Positions 42,233-51,047 of a stretch of DNA of 64,000 nt are shown one piece after another (positions within the stretch are counted from its first letter, which is position 1; the number at the start of each line of letters is the position of its first letter). A program made the translations under genes and the position numbers. The stretch comes from Conexibacter sp. DBS9H8 (GTDB lineage Bacteria; Actinomycetota; Thermoleophilia; Solirubrobacterales; Solirubrobacteraceae). The stretch covers positions 1,302,001-1,366,000 of the forward strand of contig NZ_CP097128.1 of NCBI RefSeq assembly GCF_023330685.1. The letters are read 5' to 3'. The notes under the pieces were generated by a model. It did not search any database. It was not told the origin of the DNA and worked only from the letters and a program-made list of their open reading frames with translations.

Positions 42233-44185
42233 GTGAGAATGGTCAGGATGAACCTCGGGTGGACGGGCGCTGTCGCGTGCGTACGTGCAGGTGCGATTGC
42301 CGCACTCGTGCTTCTGGGCGCTCTCGTCGCCGTGGGGCCCGCCGCGGCGTCCACGCCTCCCTACACGGTGCAACTCCTTCACTGGGACGTCACGGTCGGC
42401 CCCCCGCCGCAGGAAACCTGCAGCATCGTCGGGGAGCTCTACAAGCCGGCCGGCGCCTCACCGACGCACCGGGTGCCGGCGATCCTCACCACCAACGGGT
42501 TTGGTGGCTCCTACAAAGACCAGGAGGGCCTGGCGGCAACGTTCGCAAGCCGCGGGTACGCGGTGCTCACCTACTCGGGTCTCGGCTTCGGCGGGTCGGG
42601 CTGCAAGATCGAGCTCGACAGCCCGCTCTGGGACGGTGAGGCCGCCTCCCAACTGATCACCTTCCTCGGGGGTGGTTCGGCGGCGACGAACGGAACCACC
42701 GTCAACTACGTCATCCATGACGCCGTGGCCCACAACGGTCGACACTACCGCTACGACCCGCGGGTCGGGATGATCGGAGGCTCCTACGGCGGCGAGGTGC
42801 AGTTCGCCGCCGCCGACATCGATCCGCGCCTGGACGCGATCATCCCGTTCATCACCTGGAACAACCTCGCCTACTCACTCGTCCCCAACAACGCGCTCAC
42901 CGGCGCGGACATCTCCGAGAGCTCCGGCGTCGCCAAGTTCGAGTGGATCGATCTGTTCTCCGCCGACGGGATCGCAGACGGCGTCACGGGCGCCTCGACC
43001 GATCCGAGCCGCCTCACACCGTGCCCGAACTTCGATCCGCGCGCCTGCTCGGCGATGGTTCAGCTCAACGCCTCGGGGAACGGCAACCCGTCGACCTTCG
43101 GGTTCGCCGAACAGGCTTCCGTCGAGTCCTACATCCACGCGATCAAGATCCCGGTGATGCTGATGCAGGGCGAGGACGACACGCTCTTCAACCTGCACGA
43201 GTCGGTCGCCACCTACGAGGAACTGCGGGCCCAACACACCCCGGTCAAGCTCGTCTGGCAGTCCTGGGGCCACTCCAACGGCACCCCCGCTCCCGGGGAA
43301 TGGTCCAACAACGCCCTCAACCCCAACGGGACCCTGACCGTTGAGGGGCGCCTGGTCGCTCAGTGGTTCGCCCACTACCTCAAGGGAGCTCCTGCCGCCC
43401 CGGCGCTGAACTTCTCCTACTACCAGCCGTGGGTCAACGCACCGGCGGCCACCGCCGCCCGTGATTATGCGAGCGCCCCGGCCTACCCGGTCCCGGCCGC
43501 GGAGACGCTGAAACTGAGCGGAACCAATGCGCTCGTCGGGACGGGATCTCCGATCTCCCCCGGTACCGCTTCCTTCCTCGTTCCCCCGCCCGGGGCGCCG
43601 ATGTCGGTGACTGAGGTCAGTGGCGTCAGCCAGACCGTCCCGCTCTTTGACGCGCCCGGGACCTTCGCCGAATACGAAACCCCGCCGCTGGCCCACACGG
43701 AGGATGTGGTCGGCATCCCGACCCTACGGGTGCAGCTCCACGACAGCCTCGAGAACGACCTCGGGTCGCTCGATCCCAGTGGAGGGTTGGCGTTGTTCTT
43801 CAAGCTCGAGGACATCGCGCCCAACGGGACCGTCACCCTGCCGGACCGGCTCATCTCGCCGGCGCGGTTCGATGACCTCGAATCCCCGGTGACGGTGACC
43901 CTTCCGGGGATCGTCCACCGGTTTCCGGCCGGCGACCGGATCGCCCTGGTGATCGCCAGCAGCGACGCCGCCTACCGCGGCAACGCCCTCACCAGCGCGG
44001 TGTCGGTCAGCACCGATCCGGCCAATCCGGGGACGCTGACGCTGCCGCTCGCGTCCCCGGCGAGCGCCGGACCACTCGTCTTTGCTCAGCCGCCCGCGGC
44101 TCGCAAGCCTCCCCGGCCCCGACCCCGGCCCGCTCGCTCCCGGCGGGGTCGCCGGTCCGGTCGCCGCCGGACCGGTCGCCACTGA
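42233..44185 (+). CDS. Secreted CocE/X-Pro dipeptidyl-peptidase (S15) family hydrolase
   Basis: A 650-residue protein. A signal peptide ends near residue 42 (VAVGPAAASTPPY). The alpha/beta-hydrolase core has the nucleophile S184 in GMIGGSYGGE, an aspartate in MQGEDDTLF and a histidine in SWGHSNG. A C-terminal jelly-roll domain follows (VTVTLPGIVHRFPAGDRIALVIASSD), then an Arg/Pro-rich tail of about 30 residues. It likely cleaves peptides or esters outside the cell. GGAGGAGAGG precedes GTG 42233. It separates the two suf gene groups although no link to iron-sulfur work is apparent. Confidence 0.85.
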   Translation: MRMVRMNLGWTGAVACVRAGAIAALVLLGALVAVGPAAASTPPYTVQLLHWDVTVGPPPQETCSIVGELYKPAGASPTHRVPAILTTNGFGGSYKDQEGLAATFASRGYAVLTYSGLGFGGSGCKIELDSPLWDGEAASQLITFLGGGSAATNGTTVNYVIHDAVAHNGRHYRYDPRVGMIGGSYGGEVQFAAADIDPRLDAIIPFITWNNLAYSLVPNNALTGADISESSGVAKFEWIDLFSADGIADGVTGASTDPSRLTPCPNFDPRACSAMVQLNASGNGNPSTFGFAEQASVESYIHAIKIPVMLMQGEDDTLFNLHESVATYEELRAQHTPVKLVWQSWGHSNGTPAPGEWSNNALNPNGTLTVEGRLVAQWFAHYLKGAPAAPALNFSYYQPWVNAPAATAARDYASAPAYPVPAAETLKLSGTNALVGTGSPISPGTASFLVPPPGAPMSVTEVSGVSQTVPLFDAPGTFAEYETPPLAHTEDVVGIPTLRVQLHDSLENDLGSLDPSGGLALFFKLEDIAPNGTVTLPDRLISPARFDDLESPVTVTLPGIVHRFPAGDRIALVIASSDAAYRGNALTSAVSVSTDPANPGTLTLPLASPASAGPLVFAQPPAARKPPRPRPRPARSRRGRRSGRRRTGRH

Positions 44186-44289
44186 GCATCACCGGCGCAC
44201 CGCGCTGGCCCCTGACTTCGATGAGGGGCCTCGCCCGAGGGGCGGCGCTGAGCCGTCCCTCCCGCGCTGACTAATCCCGAGCCATAGGC

Positions 44290-44302
44290 TAGGATTTAGA
44301 AC
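44290..44302 (+). promoter_or_regulatory. Promoter of the rieske-sufB-sufD operon
   Basis: TAGGAT (44290-44295) is followed by exactly 7 bases and GTG 44303, the canonical leaderless spacing. The bases TAGGATTTAG are identical to those in the rrf2 promoter at 38720-38729. Confidence 0.6.
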
Positions 44303-44617
44303 GTGTCCACCGTCGATGTCTGCACCCTCGCTGAGCTGCCCTCCGGACAGCGCCGTCAGCTGTCGGTCGAGGGGATCGACGTGAGCGTGTTCAACTGCGA
44401 GGGCCGGCTGTTCGCGATCGAGGACCGTTGCTCCCATGACGACGGGCCACTGGGCGAGGGAGACCTCGACACCGCCGCCTGCACGGTCGAGTGCCCGCGC
44501 CACGGCGCGAAGTTCGATCTCGCGTCGGGCCGCCCGTTGACGCTACCGGCCTATGAGCCGGTCGAGACCTTTCCCGTGACAGTTGAAGATCACATCATCA
44601 AGCTGGAGGTGAGCTAG
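44303..44617 (+). CDS. Non-heme Rieske-type [2Fe-2S] ferredoxin
   Basis: A 104-residue Rieske protein with both cluster-ligand pairs: C43-x-H45 (DRCSHDDG) and C64-x2-H67 ([11 protein letters not shown]). Length and lack of a membrane helix match the bacterial NirD/bphF-like ferredoxins found in suf operons. It sits 2 bases before sufB in the same operon and may supply electrons for cluster assembly. The GTG start is leaderless. Confidence 0.93.
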   Translation: MSTVDVCTLAELPSGQRRQLSVEGIDVSVFNCEGRLFAIEDRCSHDDGPLGEGDLDTAACTVECPRHGAKFDLASGRPLTLPAYEPVETFPVTVEDHIIKLEVS

Positions 44618-44619
44618 AC

Positions 44620-46074
44620 ATGGCCACAACCGAGCCGGAACTCATCGCGACGGTCGCGCTGACCGAGAACGAGCAGCTCGCCACCATCAACGCGGACTAC
44701 ACCGAGAAATACGGCTTCCACGACGCCGAGAACTACCTGTACAAGGCGCCCAAGGGGATCAACCGCGAGATCGTCGAGAAGATCTCCGAGTTCAAGTCCG
44801 AGCCCCAGTGGATGCGCGACCAGCGTCTGGTCGCGCTCCAGCACTTCTTCGACCGCCCGCAGCCGACCTGGGGCAGCCCGATGCTCGCTGAGGTCGACTA
44901 CGACGACATCCACTACTTCGTCCGCGCCTCCGAGCGGGCCGAACGCTCCTGGGATGACGTGCCAGAAGACGTCAAGCGCACCTTCGACCGCCTCGGGATC
45001 CCCGAGGCCGAGCGCAAGTTCCTCTCCGGGGTCGGCGCCCAGTACGAGTCTGAGGTCGTCTACCACCAGATCCACGAGGACCTCGTCAAGCAGGGCGTGA
45101 TCTTCACGGACATGGACACCGCGCTGCGCGAGCACGAGGAGATCGTCCGCGAGTACTTCGGGACGATCATCCCGAACAACGACAACAAGCTCGCGGCGCT
45201 CAACTCCGCCGTGTGGTCGGGCGGCTCGTTCGTCTACGTGCCGCCGGGCGTTCACGTGGAGATGCCGCTGCAGGCCTACTTCCGGATCAACACCGAGTCG
45301 ATGGGCCAGTTCGAGCGGACGCTGATCATCGCGGACGAGGGCTCCTACGTGCACTACGTGGAGGGCTGCACCGCCCCGACCTACAGCGCCTCCTCGCTGC
45401 ATTCCGCCGTCGTCGAACTGATCGCCAAGCCCGGGGCGCGGATCCGCTACACGACCGTGCAGAACTGGTCGGCGAACGTGTTCAACCTCGTCACCAAGCG
45501 CGCGGTGGCCGAGCGTGACGCGACCGTCGAGTGGGTCGACTGCAACCTCGGCTCCAAGCTGACGATGAAGTACCCGGCCGTTTACCTGATGGGCGAGCGC
45601 GCGCACGGGGAGATCCTCTCGATCGCCTTCGCCGGGGCGGGTCAGCACCAGGACGCCGGCGGCAAGATCGTCCACGCGGCGCCGAACACGACCTCGAACA
45701 TCTTCGCCAAGTCGATCTCCAAGGACGGCGGGCGGGGCTCCTACCGGGGCCTGCTCGAGATCGCCAAGGGCGCCCACGGCGCCAAGTCCAAGGTCGTCTG
45801 CGACGCCCTGCTGCTCGACGACCGCAGTCGCTCGGACACCTACCCGACGATCCGGATCTCTGAGGACGACGTCAACGTCGGCCACGAGGCGACCGTCTCC
45901 AAGGTCGGGGAGGATCAGCTGTTCTACCTGATGAGCCACGGCATCTCTGAGGAGGAGGCCTCCAAGCTGATCGTCAACGGATTCATCGAGCCGATCACCA
46001 AGGAACTGCCGATGGAGTACGCGGTGGAGATGAACCGCCTGATCGAACTGCAGATGGAGGGGTCCATTGGCTGA
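44620..46074 (+). CDS. sufB: SufB, Fe-S cluster scaffold subunit
   Basis: A 484-residue SufB with the family landmarks [26 protein letters not shown] at the start, [29 protein letters not shown] in the middle, and [22 protein letters not shown] near the end. The right-handed beta-helix core carries the conserved cysteine in [10 protein letters not shown]. It forms SufBC2D with SufC and SufD. The TTG start of sufD lies inside its end. Confidence 0.95.
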   Translation: MATTEPELIATVALTENEQLATINADYTEKYGFHDAENYLYKAPKGINREIVEKISEFKSEPQWMRDQRLVALQHFFDRPQPTWGSPMLAEVDYDDIHYFVRASERAERSWDDVPEDVKRTFDRLGIPEAERKFLSGVGAQYESEVVYHQIHEDLVKQGVIFTDMDTALREHEEIVREYFGTIIPNNDNKLAALNSAVWSGGSFVYVPPGVHVEMPLQAYFRINTESMGQFERTLIIADEGSYVHYVEGCTAPTYSASSLHSAVVELIAKPGARIRYTTVQNWSANVFNLVTKRAVAERDATVEWVDCNLGSKLTMKYPAVYLMGERAHGEILSIAFAGAGQHQDAGGKIVHAAPNTTSNIFAKSISKDGGRGSYRGLLEIAKGAHGAKSKVVCDALLLDDRSRSDTYPTIRISEDDVNVGHEATVSKVGEDQLFYLMSHGISEEEASKLIVNGFIEPITKELPMEYAVEMNRLIELQMEGSIG

Positions 46075-47152
46075 ATTCGTCGGGGCCCTGTCGGGGACGG
46101 CCACGTCGGCCGCCCCCGACACCCCACAGGCGCCGGCCCTGGAGATCCCGACCTGGAAGGGCCGTCCGGGCTGGGAGTTCACGGACCTCACCGGCTTCGA
46201 TATGGCCGCCTATGAGGCCGCCCCGGCTGGCCGGACACCCGGCGCCGACGCCCTCTGGGAGCTGGAGACCGGCGTTCTGCCCGACGGCGTCCGCGTTGAG
46301 GTCGGTGAGATCGAGACCGTCGTCACCGTCGCCGCCAACGTCGCGATGACCGAGCCGATCTCCCTCGCGACCGTTGCCGCCGCCGGCACGCTCGTCAACC
46401 AGCGCACGCACGTCGTGCTCGAGCCCGGAGCCCAGGCTGAGGTGTGGGAGCAGTTCCTCGCCGAGGGCGACGCGACCGTCAACGTTGTCACCGAACTCAC
46501 AGTCGGTGACAACGCCACCCTCCGCTACGTGAGCGGCCAGAACCTGCCCGACACGGCGTGGATCTTCGGCGACCAGCGCGCCCAGGTGGGGCGTGACGCC
46601 ACCCTCGACTGGGTTGCGCTCGGGTTCGGCGGCCGCTCCGGCCATGTGCTGATGAGCACCCGCCTGGTCGGCCAGGGCGCCTCCGCGCGGGTCACCGGCG
46701 CCTACGCGACTCACGGACGCCAGCACGTCGACTTCGACACCACCCAGGAGCACGCGGCGGAGAACACCGTCTCGGACCTCGCCTTCCGCGGGGTGCTGAC
46801 CGACCGGTCCTCCGCGGTGTGGAAGGGCAACATCATCGTCGACCCGGGCGCCCAGAAGACCGACGCCTTCCAGGAGTCACGCAACCTGCTGCTGTCCAGG
46901 CGCGCTCACGCGGACGCGATCCCCGGCCTGGAGATCCAGGCCAACGACGTCCGCTGCACCCACGCGGCGGCGGTCGCCCAGGTCGACCCCGAGCAGATCT
47001 TCTACCTCAAGAGCCACGGCCTGTCCGAGGCGGACGCCAAGCGGCTGGTGATCGAGGGCTTCCTGGAGGCGCTTGTCGAGCGCTTTGAGGAGGGTCCGGT
47101 CCGCGAGCGGCTGTCAGCGGCGCTCGAAGGCCGGCTCGCGACGATCCTGTAG
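46067..47152 (+). CDS. sufD: SufD, Fe-S cluster scaffold subunit
   Basis: A 361-residue SufD. The N-terminus [16 protein letters not shown] and the C-terminal [28 protein letters not shown] are typical, with [29 protein letters not shown] in the beta-helix. The start is TTG 46067 with GGAGGGG before it, overlapping the last 8 bases of sufB. Last gene of the operon. Confidence 0.93.
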   Translation: MAEFVGALSGTATSAAPDTPQAPALEIPTWKGRPGWEFTDLTGFDMAAYEAAPAGRTPGADALWELETGVLPDGVRVEVGEIETVVTVAANVAMTEPISLATVAAAGTLVNQRTHVVLEPGAQAEVWEQFLAEGDATVNVVTELTVGDNATLRYVSGQNLPDTAWIFGDQRAQVGRDATLDWVALGFGGRSGHVLMSTRLVGQGASARVTGAYATHGRQHVDFDTTQEHAAENTVSDLAFRGVLTDRSSAVWKGNIIVDPGAQKTDAFQESRNLLLSRRAHADAIPGLEIQANDVRCTHAAAVAQVDPEQIFYLKSHGLSEADAKRLVIEGFLEALVERFEEGPVRERLSAALEGRLATIL

Positions 47153-47185
47153 CCGCCCGTCGCGGCGAGGATCGTCCAGCGCCTT

Positions 47186-47221
47186 CGAATATTCGTCTCA
47201 TCGACGTATCTGTGACCTCGC
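47186..47221 (+). repeat. 36-bp segment also found inside the AbiEi-like gene
   Basis: 32 of 36 bases match the reverse complement of 22509-22544, where the sequence encodes the SSYRRICDLA start of the AbiEi-like protein. Here the same peptide reading (SSHRRICDLA) exists in another frame than the DUF1697 gene, whose GTG start lies within the copy. It looks like the remnant of an AbiEi-type gene 5' end, or a shared regulatory sequence. Confidence 0.6.
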
Positions 47222-47730
47222 TGAGCACCCGGATCGCCCTGCTGCGCGGGGTCAACGTCGGTTCGGCCAACCGGATCGCCATGCCCGCGCTCCGTGACGC
47301 GCTCACCGCGGCCGGGTTCGTCCGCGTCCGCACGCACGGCCAGAGCGGCAACGTCGTCGCCGACGGTGATCCGGACGCGCTGATCGCGGAGCTGCGGGGG
47401 ATCATCGACGTCCCCTGCGTGCTCCGCAGCGTCACCGCCTTCGACGCGGCGATCGCCGCGAACCCGTTCGCTGCGCAGGCGGCCGAGGATCCCCCGCGCC
47501 TCCAGGTGACCTTCCGCGGACTGCCGGCTCAGCCGGGGCTGGAGGCGGCGCTCTCTGCCCAGGCTCGCGGGGGCGAGCGGGTCGCCGTGAACGGAGCGGA
47601 GATCTACTCCTGGCATCCGGACGGGATCGCCGGCTCCCGGCTCGCCGAGGCCGTCGTCCCCCGTGGCGAGGCGGCGAGCTCGCGCAACTGGAACACCGTC
47701 CTGGCGATCGCCGCGCTCGCCCATGCCTGA
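47212..47730 (+). CDS. DUF1697 family protein
   Basis: A 172-residue protein with the DUF1697 start IALLRGVNVGSANRIAMPALRDALTAAGFVRVRTHGQSGNVV and the end SSRNWNTVLAIAALA. The family is common in bacteria and has no established function. GTG 47212 is the only start in register with this homology; no Shine-Dalgarno or clear -10 box precedes it, and it lies within a duplicated segment. It follows sufD by 59 bases. Confidence 0.85.
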   Translation: MTSLSTRIALLRGVNVGSANRIAMPALRDALTAAGFVRVRTHGQSGNVVADGDPDALIAELRGIIDVPCVLRSVTAFDAAIAANPFAAQAAEDPPRLQVTFRGLPAQPGLEAALSAQARGGERVAVNGAEIYSWHPDGIAGSRLAEAVVPRGEAASSRNWNTVLAIAALAHA

Positions 47731-47837
47731 CCGAGGGCCGACCCCGGGCCGCGGCTCGACGGCAGAGAAGGGCCGACCCCGGACCGGCGCCCGACGCTGG
47801 GTGGGAACGACGAAGATGCCTGACCGCACGGGTGCGG

Positions 47838-48704
47838 ATGTCTGACGCGGACGGCCACCCCTACGAGATCTGGGACGTGTTCACGGACACGCCGCTTGCG
47901 GGCAACCCGCTGGCGGTCTTCCCCCACGCCGAGGAGATCCCCTCACGCTTCTACCAGCCGCTCGCCCGCGAACTCAACCTCTCTGAGACGGCCTTCCTGC
48001 TCCCCGACGACCCGGCGAGCGCGGACGCCCAGCTGCGGATCTTCACCCCGCAGACCGAGCTGCCCTTCGCCGGGCACCCGACGCTCGGCGCCGCCTATGC
48101 GATCGCCCAGCGCCGGGGGGCGCCGGTGGTGCGCCTGCGGACCGGGGCGGGCATCATCGTGGTGCGCTTCGCTCGGGATGAGGAGGGGGCGCTGCTGAGC
48201 GGTGAGATGACCCAGCCGATCCCGACCTGGGTCGCCTACCCCGAGCCTGCGGCGCTGCTCGACGCTCTCGGCGTCGAGGCCTCGGACCTGCCCGTCGAGC
48301 TCTACGACAACGGTCCCCGTCACGTCGTCGTCAGCCTGTCCGAGCGGGAGATGCTGGCCCGCATCGCTCCGGACATGGGCGCCCTCAGTCGGCTCGGGGC
48401 CCACGGCGTCGCCGTGATCGCGCCCGGGGCGGTCCGCGATCAGATCCACTCGCGCAACTTCTGCCCCGGCCTCGGGGTGCCGGAGGATGCCGCGACCGGG
48501 TCGGCGGCCGGACCGGTCGCGGTGCACCTCCTGCGCCACGGACGGCTCGTCTCGGCTGAGCGCCTCGAGATCATCCAGGGCGTCGAGCTCGGACGGCCCT
48601 CACGGCTGCTCGCCTGTGCCCATGGGGATGGGGAGACGGTCCGCTCGGTCACCGTCGCCGGTGCCGCCGTGGCAGTCGGAGTCGGCCACTTCCGGCTCGC
48701 CTGA
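47838..48704 (+). CDS. PhzF family isomerase/epimerase
   Basis: A 288-residue protein of the diaminopimelate-epimerase fold. [23 protein letters not shown] (with the conserved acid), [18 protein letters not shown] and [25 protein letters not shown] are the PhzF signatures. Activity in most family members is unknown; true PhzF acts in phenazine synthesis, and no other phz gene is here. ATG 47838 preferred over GTG 47832. Confidence 0.9.
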   Translation: MSDADGHPYEIWDVFTDTPLAGNPLAVFPHAEEIPSRFYQPLARELNLSETAFLLPDDPASADAQLRIFTPQTELPFAGHPTLGAAYAIAQRRGAPVVRLRTGAGIIVVRFARDEEGALLSGEMTQPIPTWVAYPEPAALLDALGVEASDLPVELYDNGPRHVVVSLSEREMLARIAPDMGALSRLGAHGVAVIAPGAVRDQIHSRNFCPGLGVPEDAATGSAAGPVAVHLLRHGRLVSAERLEIIQGVELGRPSRLLACAHGDGETVRSVTVAGAAVAVGVGHFRLA

Positions 48705-48772
48705 ACCCGGCGAGCCACACCCGGGAGGGCCGTCTCAGGGCACGGCGGATGTCACAGCGCCCCGGGGCGGTG

Positions 48773-49144
48773 TCAGCGGCCCGGGACGAGCAGGAGCTGG
48801 AAGCCGTCGGGGTCGGCGAACGCCCGGGCGCGGGCACGCCAATATGGGTTGGCCGGCACGACCTCCGACCCGGCGATGCGATTGGCCACCGCCTCGAGTT
48901 CGGCGGGATCGTCGAAGAAGAGGACGAGCAGCGATTCCGGGTGTGGCGCGGGAGCGGCGTGTCCGCCCCCGGTCGTGAGCTCCAGTTCCGCTCGGCTCCC
49001 CGGAATCTCGAAGAAGACACCGTCGTAGCCGTCGTGGTCGACGAACCGTCCCGTCTCGGGCAATCCGACCCGGTCCCGGTAGAAGGCGACGAGTTCCTCG
49101 AGCCGGGCGGTGTGGCGCGCGATCCGCAGACGCATCGCTGCCAT
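48773..49144 (-). CDS. VOC (glyoxalase/bleomycin-resistance) superfamily protein
   Basis: A 123-residue single-module vicinal-oxygen-chelate protein: RHTARLEELVAFYRDRVGLPE, HDGYDGVFFEIPGSRAELELTTG, and WRARARAFADPDGFQLLLVPGR. Metal ligands cannot be firmly assigned. TAGGCC (49154-49149) lies 4 bases before ATG 49144 and 13 before ATG 49135, so either start is possible. Substrate unknown. Confidence 0.82.
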   Translation of the reverse strand: MAAMRLRIARHTARLEELVAFYRDRVGLPETGRFVDHDGYDGVFFEIPGSRAELELTTGGGHAAPAPHPESLLVLFFDDPAELEAVANRIAGSEVVPANPYWRARARAFADPDGFQLLLVPGR

Positions 49145-49329
49145 TGTGGGCCTACTCGGCTCCCGCCGCCGTGACGGGGACCGGTGCCCGTCGCTGGCCG
49201 GATCGGTCATCCTCAGCGGTGATGACCTCGTTGACTGATCGCCGATCCTGGTGGTGGCGCTTCTCCTGCGGCCCTGCTGATCGGTGTTCTGGGCGGCCCG
49301 CGGCGTCATCGGCGACGGCGTGTCGCCGG

Positions 49330-49354
49330 GGTGGTCCTGGCTGAAAGGACCACC
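49330..49354 (+). promoter_or_regulatory. Perfect 8-bp hairpin that buries a Shine-Dalgarno sequence
   Basis: GGTGGTCC (49330-49337) and GGACCACC (49347-49354) pair perfectly around a 9-base loop. The AAAGGA ribosome site for ATG 49356 lies at the base of the 3' arm, so the stem would hide it. This could control translation of the 51-residue reading frame that follows. Confidence 0.5.
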
Positions 49355-49355
49355 C

Positions 49356-49511
49356 ATGACTGTCCCCATCACAGATCAGGGCACGATCGACGGCGGCTTC
49401 ACCGACCGCGGCTACCTCCGCGAGGTTCTCCACCACGGCAGCGCTCGAGCCTGCGCCGCCGCTCAGCGGACCCTCAGCCAGGTCGCCGCGGCGATGCACA
49501 CCAGCTACTGA
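49356..49511 (+). CDS. Microprotein resembling the C-terminal tail of tryptophanyl-tRNA synthetase
   Basis: A 51-residue frame with AAAGGA 5 bases upstream. Its second half (YLREVLHHGSARACAAAQRT) follows the pattern of the last helix pair of TrpRS/TyrRS-type synthetases (LREVL.GA.RA...A..TL..V..AM). The catalytic part of such an enzyme is absent, and no synthetase gene is near. It may be a detached tail domain or a remnant. The frame also stays open upstream to 49284. Expression is uncertain. Confidence 0.4.
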   Translation: MTVPITDQGTIDGGFTDRGYLREVLHHGSARACAAAQRTLSQVAAAMHTSY

Positions 49512-49572
49512 CCTCGCTCCGCGATCGCCGGCCGGTGAGGCGGGACGGACCTCAGGCGGGCAGGGCGGGGCT

Positions 49573-49704
49573 TCAGTCGTCGTCGGCGTCCTCGTCGGCG
49601 TCCTCGTCCTCGTCCTCGTCGAGGTCGTCGGGATCGTCGAACTCGGCGTCTCGGTAGGCGGCGCCGTCGAGGTCGTCGTCGTCGTATTCGTCGATGTCGG
49701 GCAT
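49573..49704 (-). CDS. Acidic 43-residue microprotein
   Basis: On the - strand ATG 49704 opens a 43-codon frame ending at TGA 49573. The product begins MPDIDEYDDDDLDGAAYRD and ends in a run of Asp/Glu; more than half of the residues are acidic. TAAGTT (49717-49712) lies exactly 7 bases before the ATG, the ideal leaderless spacing, which supports real expression. It is 17 bases downstream of clpP on the same strand. Function unknown; such a polyacidic peptide could mimic DNA or bind a basic protein. Confidence 0.6.
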   Translation of the reverse strand: MPDIDEYDDDDLDGAAYRDAEFDDPDDLDEDEDEDADEDADDD

Positions 49705-49721
49705 GGACGGAAACTTACCTG

Positions 49722-50303
49722 TCAGTGGTTGGCGATGACCTTGTCGATGAGACCGTAGGCGACGGCCTCCTCCGCCTTGAAGAACCGATCGCGTTCCATG
49801 TCGGCGTGAACCTGCTCGATCGGCTGCCCCGTGTGGTGGGCGTAGATCTCATCGGTTCGGCGCCGGATCGCGAGGATCTCCCGGGCGTGGATCTCGATGT
49901 CGGTCGACTGCCCCTCAAAGCCCGCGGACGGCTGGTGGATGAGGATCCGGCTGTTGGGAAGCGCAAAGCGCTTGCCCTTGGCTCCGGCCATCAACAGCAG
50001 CGACCCCATCGACATCGCGATCCCGACGCACAGGGTCTGCACCTGGGGCTTGATGAACTGCATCGTGTCGTAGATCGCCAGGCCCGCATAGATCGACCCG
50101 CCCGGGGAGTTGATGTAGAGCGAGATGTCCTTGTCCGGGTCCGATGACTCGAGGTGCAGCATCTGGGCGACGACGAGGTTCGCGACCGTGTCATCGATCG
50201 CCGTGCCGAGGAAGATGATCCGCTCGTTCAGCAGCCGGCTGTAGATGTCGAACTCGCGCTCCCCGCGGGCGGTGCGCTCAATGACCATGGGAACTAGGGG
50301 CAT
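49722..50303 (-). CDS. clpP: ATP-dependent Clp protease proteolytic subunit
   Basis: A 193-residue ClpP. Catalytic residues: S98 in [11 protein letters not shown] and H123 in [11 protein letters not shown], with the aspartate in DMERDRFF about 50 residues later. The N-terminus [33 protein letters not shown] is typical. It forms the tetradecameric chamber fed by ClpX or ClpC. ATG 50303 is exactly 7 bases after TAGGGT (50316-50311). The partner ATPase genes are outside the window. Confidence 0.96.
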   Translation of the reverse strand: MPLVPMVIERTARGEREFDIYSRLLNERIIFLGTAIDDTVANLVVAQMLHLESSDPDKDISLYINSPGGSIYAGLAIYDTMQFIKPQVQTLCVGIAMSMGSLLLMAGAKGKRFALPNSRILIHQPSAGFEGQSTDIEIHAREILAIRRRTDEIYAHHTGQPIEQVHADMERDRFFKAEEAVAYGLIDKVIANH

Positions 50304-50384
50304 GGGAGGAACCCTAGCGGGTACGCGGGGTCGGGCCGAACCGATCGACGCCGGTTTCCGGCACGAAGCTGACAAGATCGGAGG

Positions 50385-51047
50385 ATGCATCGGCACGTCC
50401 CGAACGCGCTGACCGTCGTCCGGATCGCGCTCGTGCCGGTGCTCGTGCTCGCGCTCCTCCTCAAGACCGGCGACGGGGACGTGCTCGCCGCGATCGTGTT
50501 CTGCATCGCGAGCTTCACCGACGGCCTCGACGGGTGGCTCGCCCGCCGGCATGAGATCGTCTCCAATCTCGGCAAGCTGCTCGACCCGATCGCCGACAAG
50601 CTGCTGATCATCTCGTCGATGGTCGTGCTCGTTTCCCTGGACCGCCTCGCCGCATGGGTGGCGATGGTCGTGATCGCGCGCGAGTTCGCAGTGACCGTAC
50701 TCCGGGCCGCCGTCGGGGCCCTGCAGGGGGTCGTGATCGCCGCGAGCCGGTTCGGCAAGGTCAAGACGGTCTGCCAGATCGCCATGGTGCTCGTGCTCAT
50801 CCTCGATCACAGTCGCCACCCCGCGCGGGCCCAGCACTACCCCGTCTGGGTCCACCTCGTCCTCTATGTCACCGTCGCGGTCACCGTCGTCTCCGGGGCC
50901 GAGTACTTCTGGGTGGCCGCCCGCGGGCTCGACGGGACCGGTGACGGTGGGGGTGGGGTCAAAGCGGGCTCGACGGGGCCCGCAACCACGCCGGAATCCG
51001 ACGGGCCTCAGGCGGCCGCGTCGAGCCAGGCCCGGCGGCTCGTGTGA
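50385..51047 (+). CDS. pgsA: CDP-diacylglycerol-glycerol-3-phosphate 3-phosphatidyltransferase
   Basis: A 220-residue integral membrane enzyme of phosphatidylglycerol synthesis. The CDP-alcohol phosphotransferase motif is complete: [27 protein letters not shown] (D-x2-DG-x2-AR-x8-G-x3-D-x3-D). About five membrane helices are visible. The last 40 residues are a soluble Gly/Ser/Ala tail whose final 40 bases overlap the end of the convergent folE2 gene. GGAGG touches ATG 50385. Confidence 0.92.
   Translation: MHRHVPNALTVVRIALVPVLVLALLLKTGDGDVLAAIVFCIASFTDGLDGWLARRHEIVSNLGKLLDPIADKLLIISSMVVLVSLDRLAAWVAMVVIAREFAVTVLRAAVGALQGVVIAASRFGKVKTVCQIAMVLVLILDHSRHPARAQHYPVWVHLVLYVTVAVTVVSGAEYFWVAARGLDGTGDGGGGVKAGSTGPATTPESDGPQAAASSQARRLV

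Noticed and set aside
47838..48704. Phenazine biosynthesis locus suggested by a PhzF homologue
   Set aside because: No other phz genes are nearby and PhzF-family proteins without phenazine function are very common.
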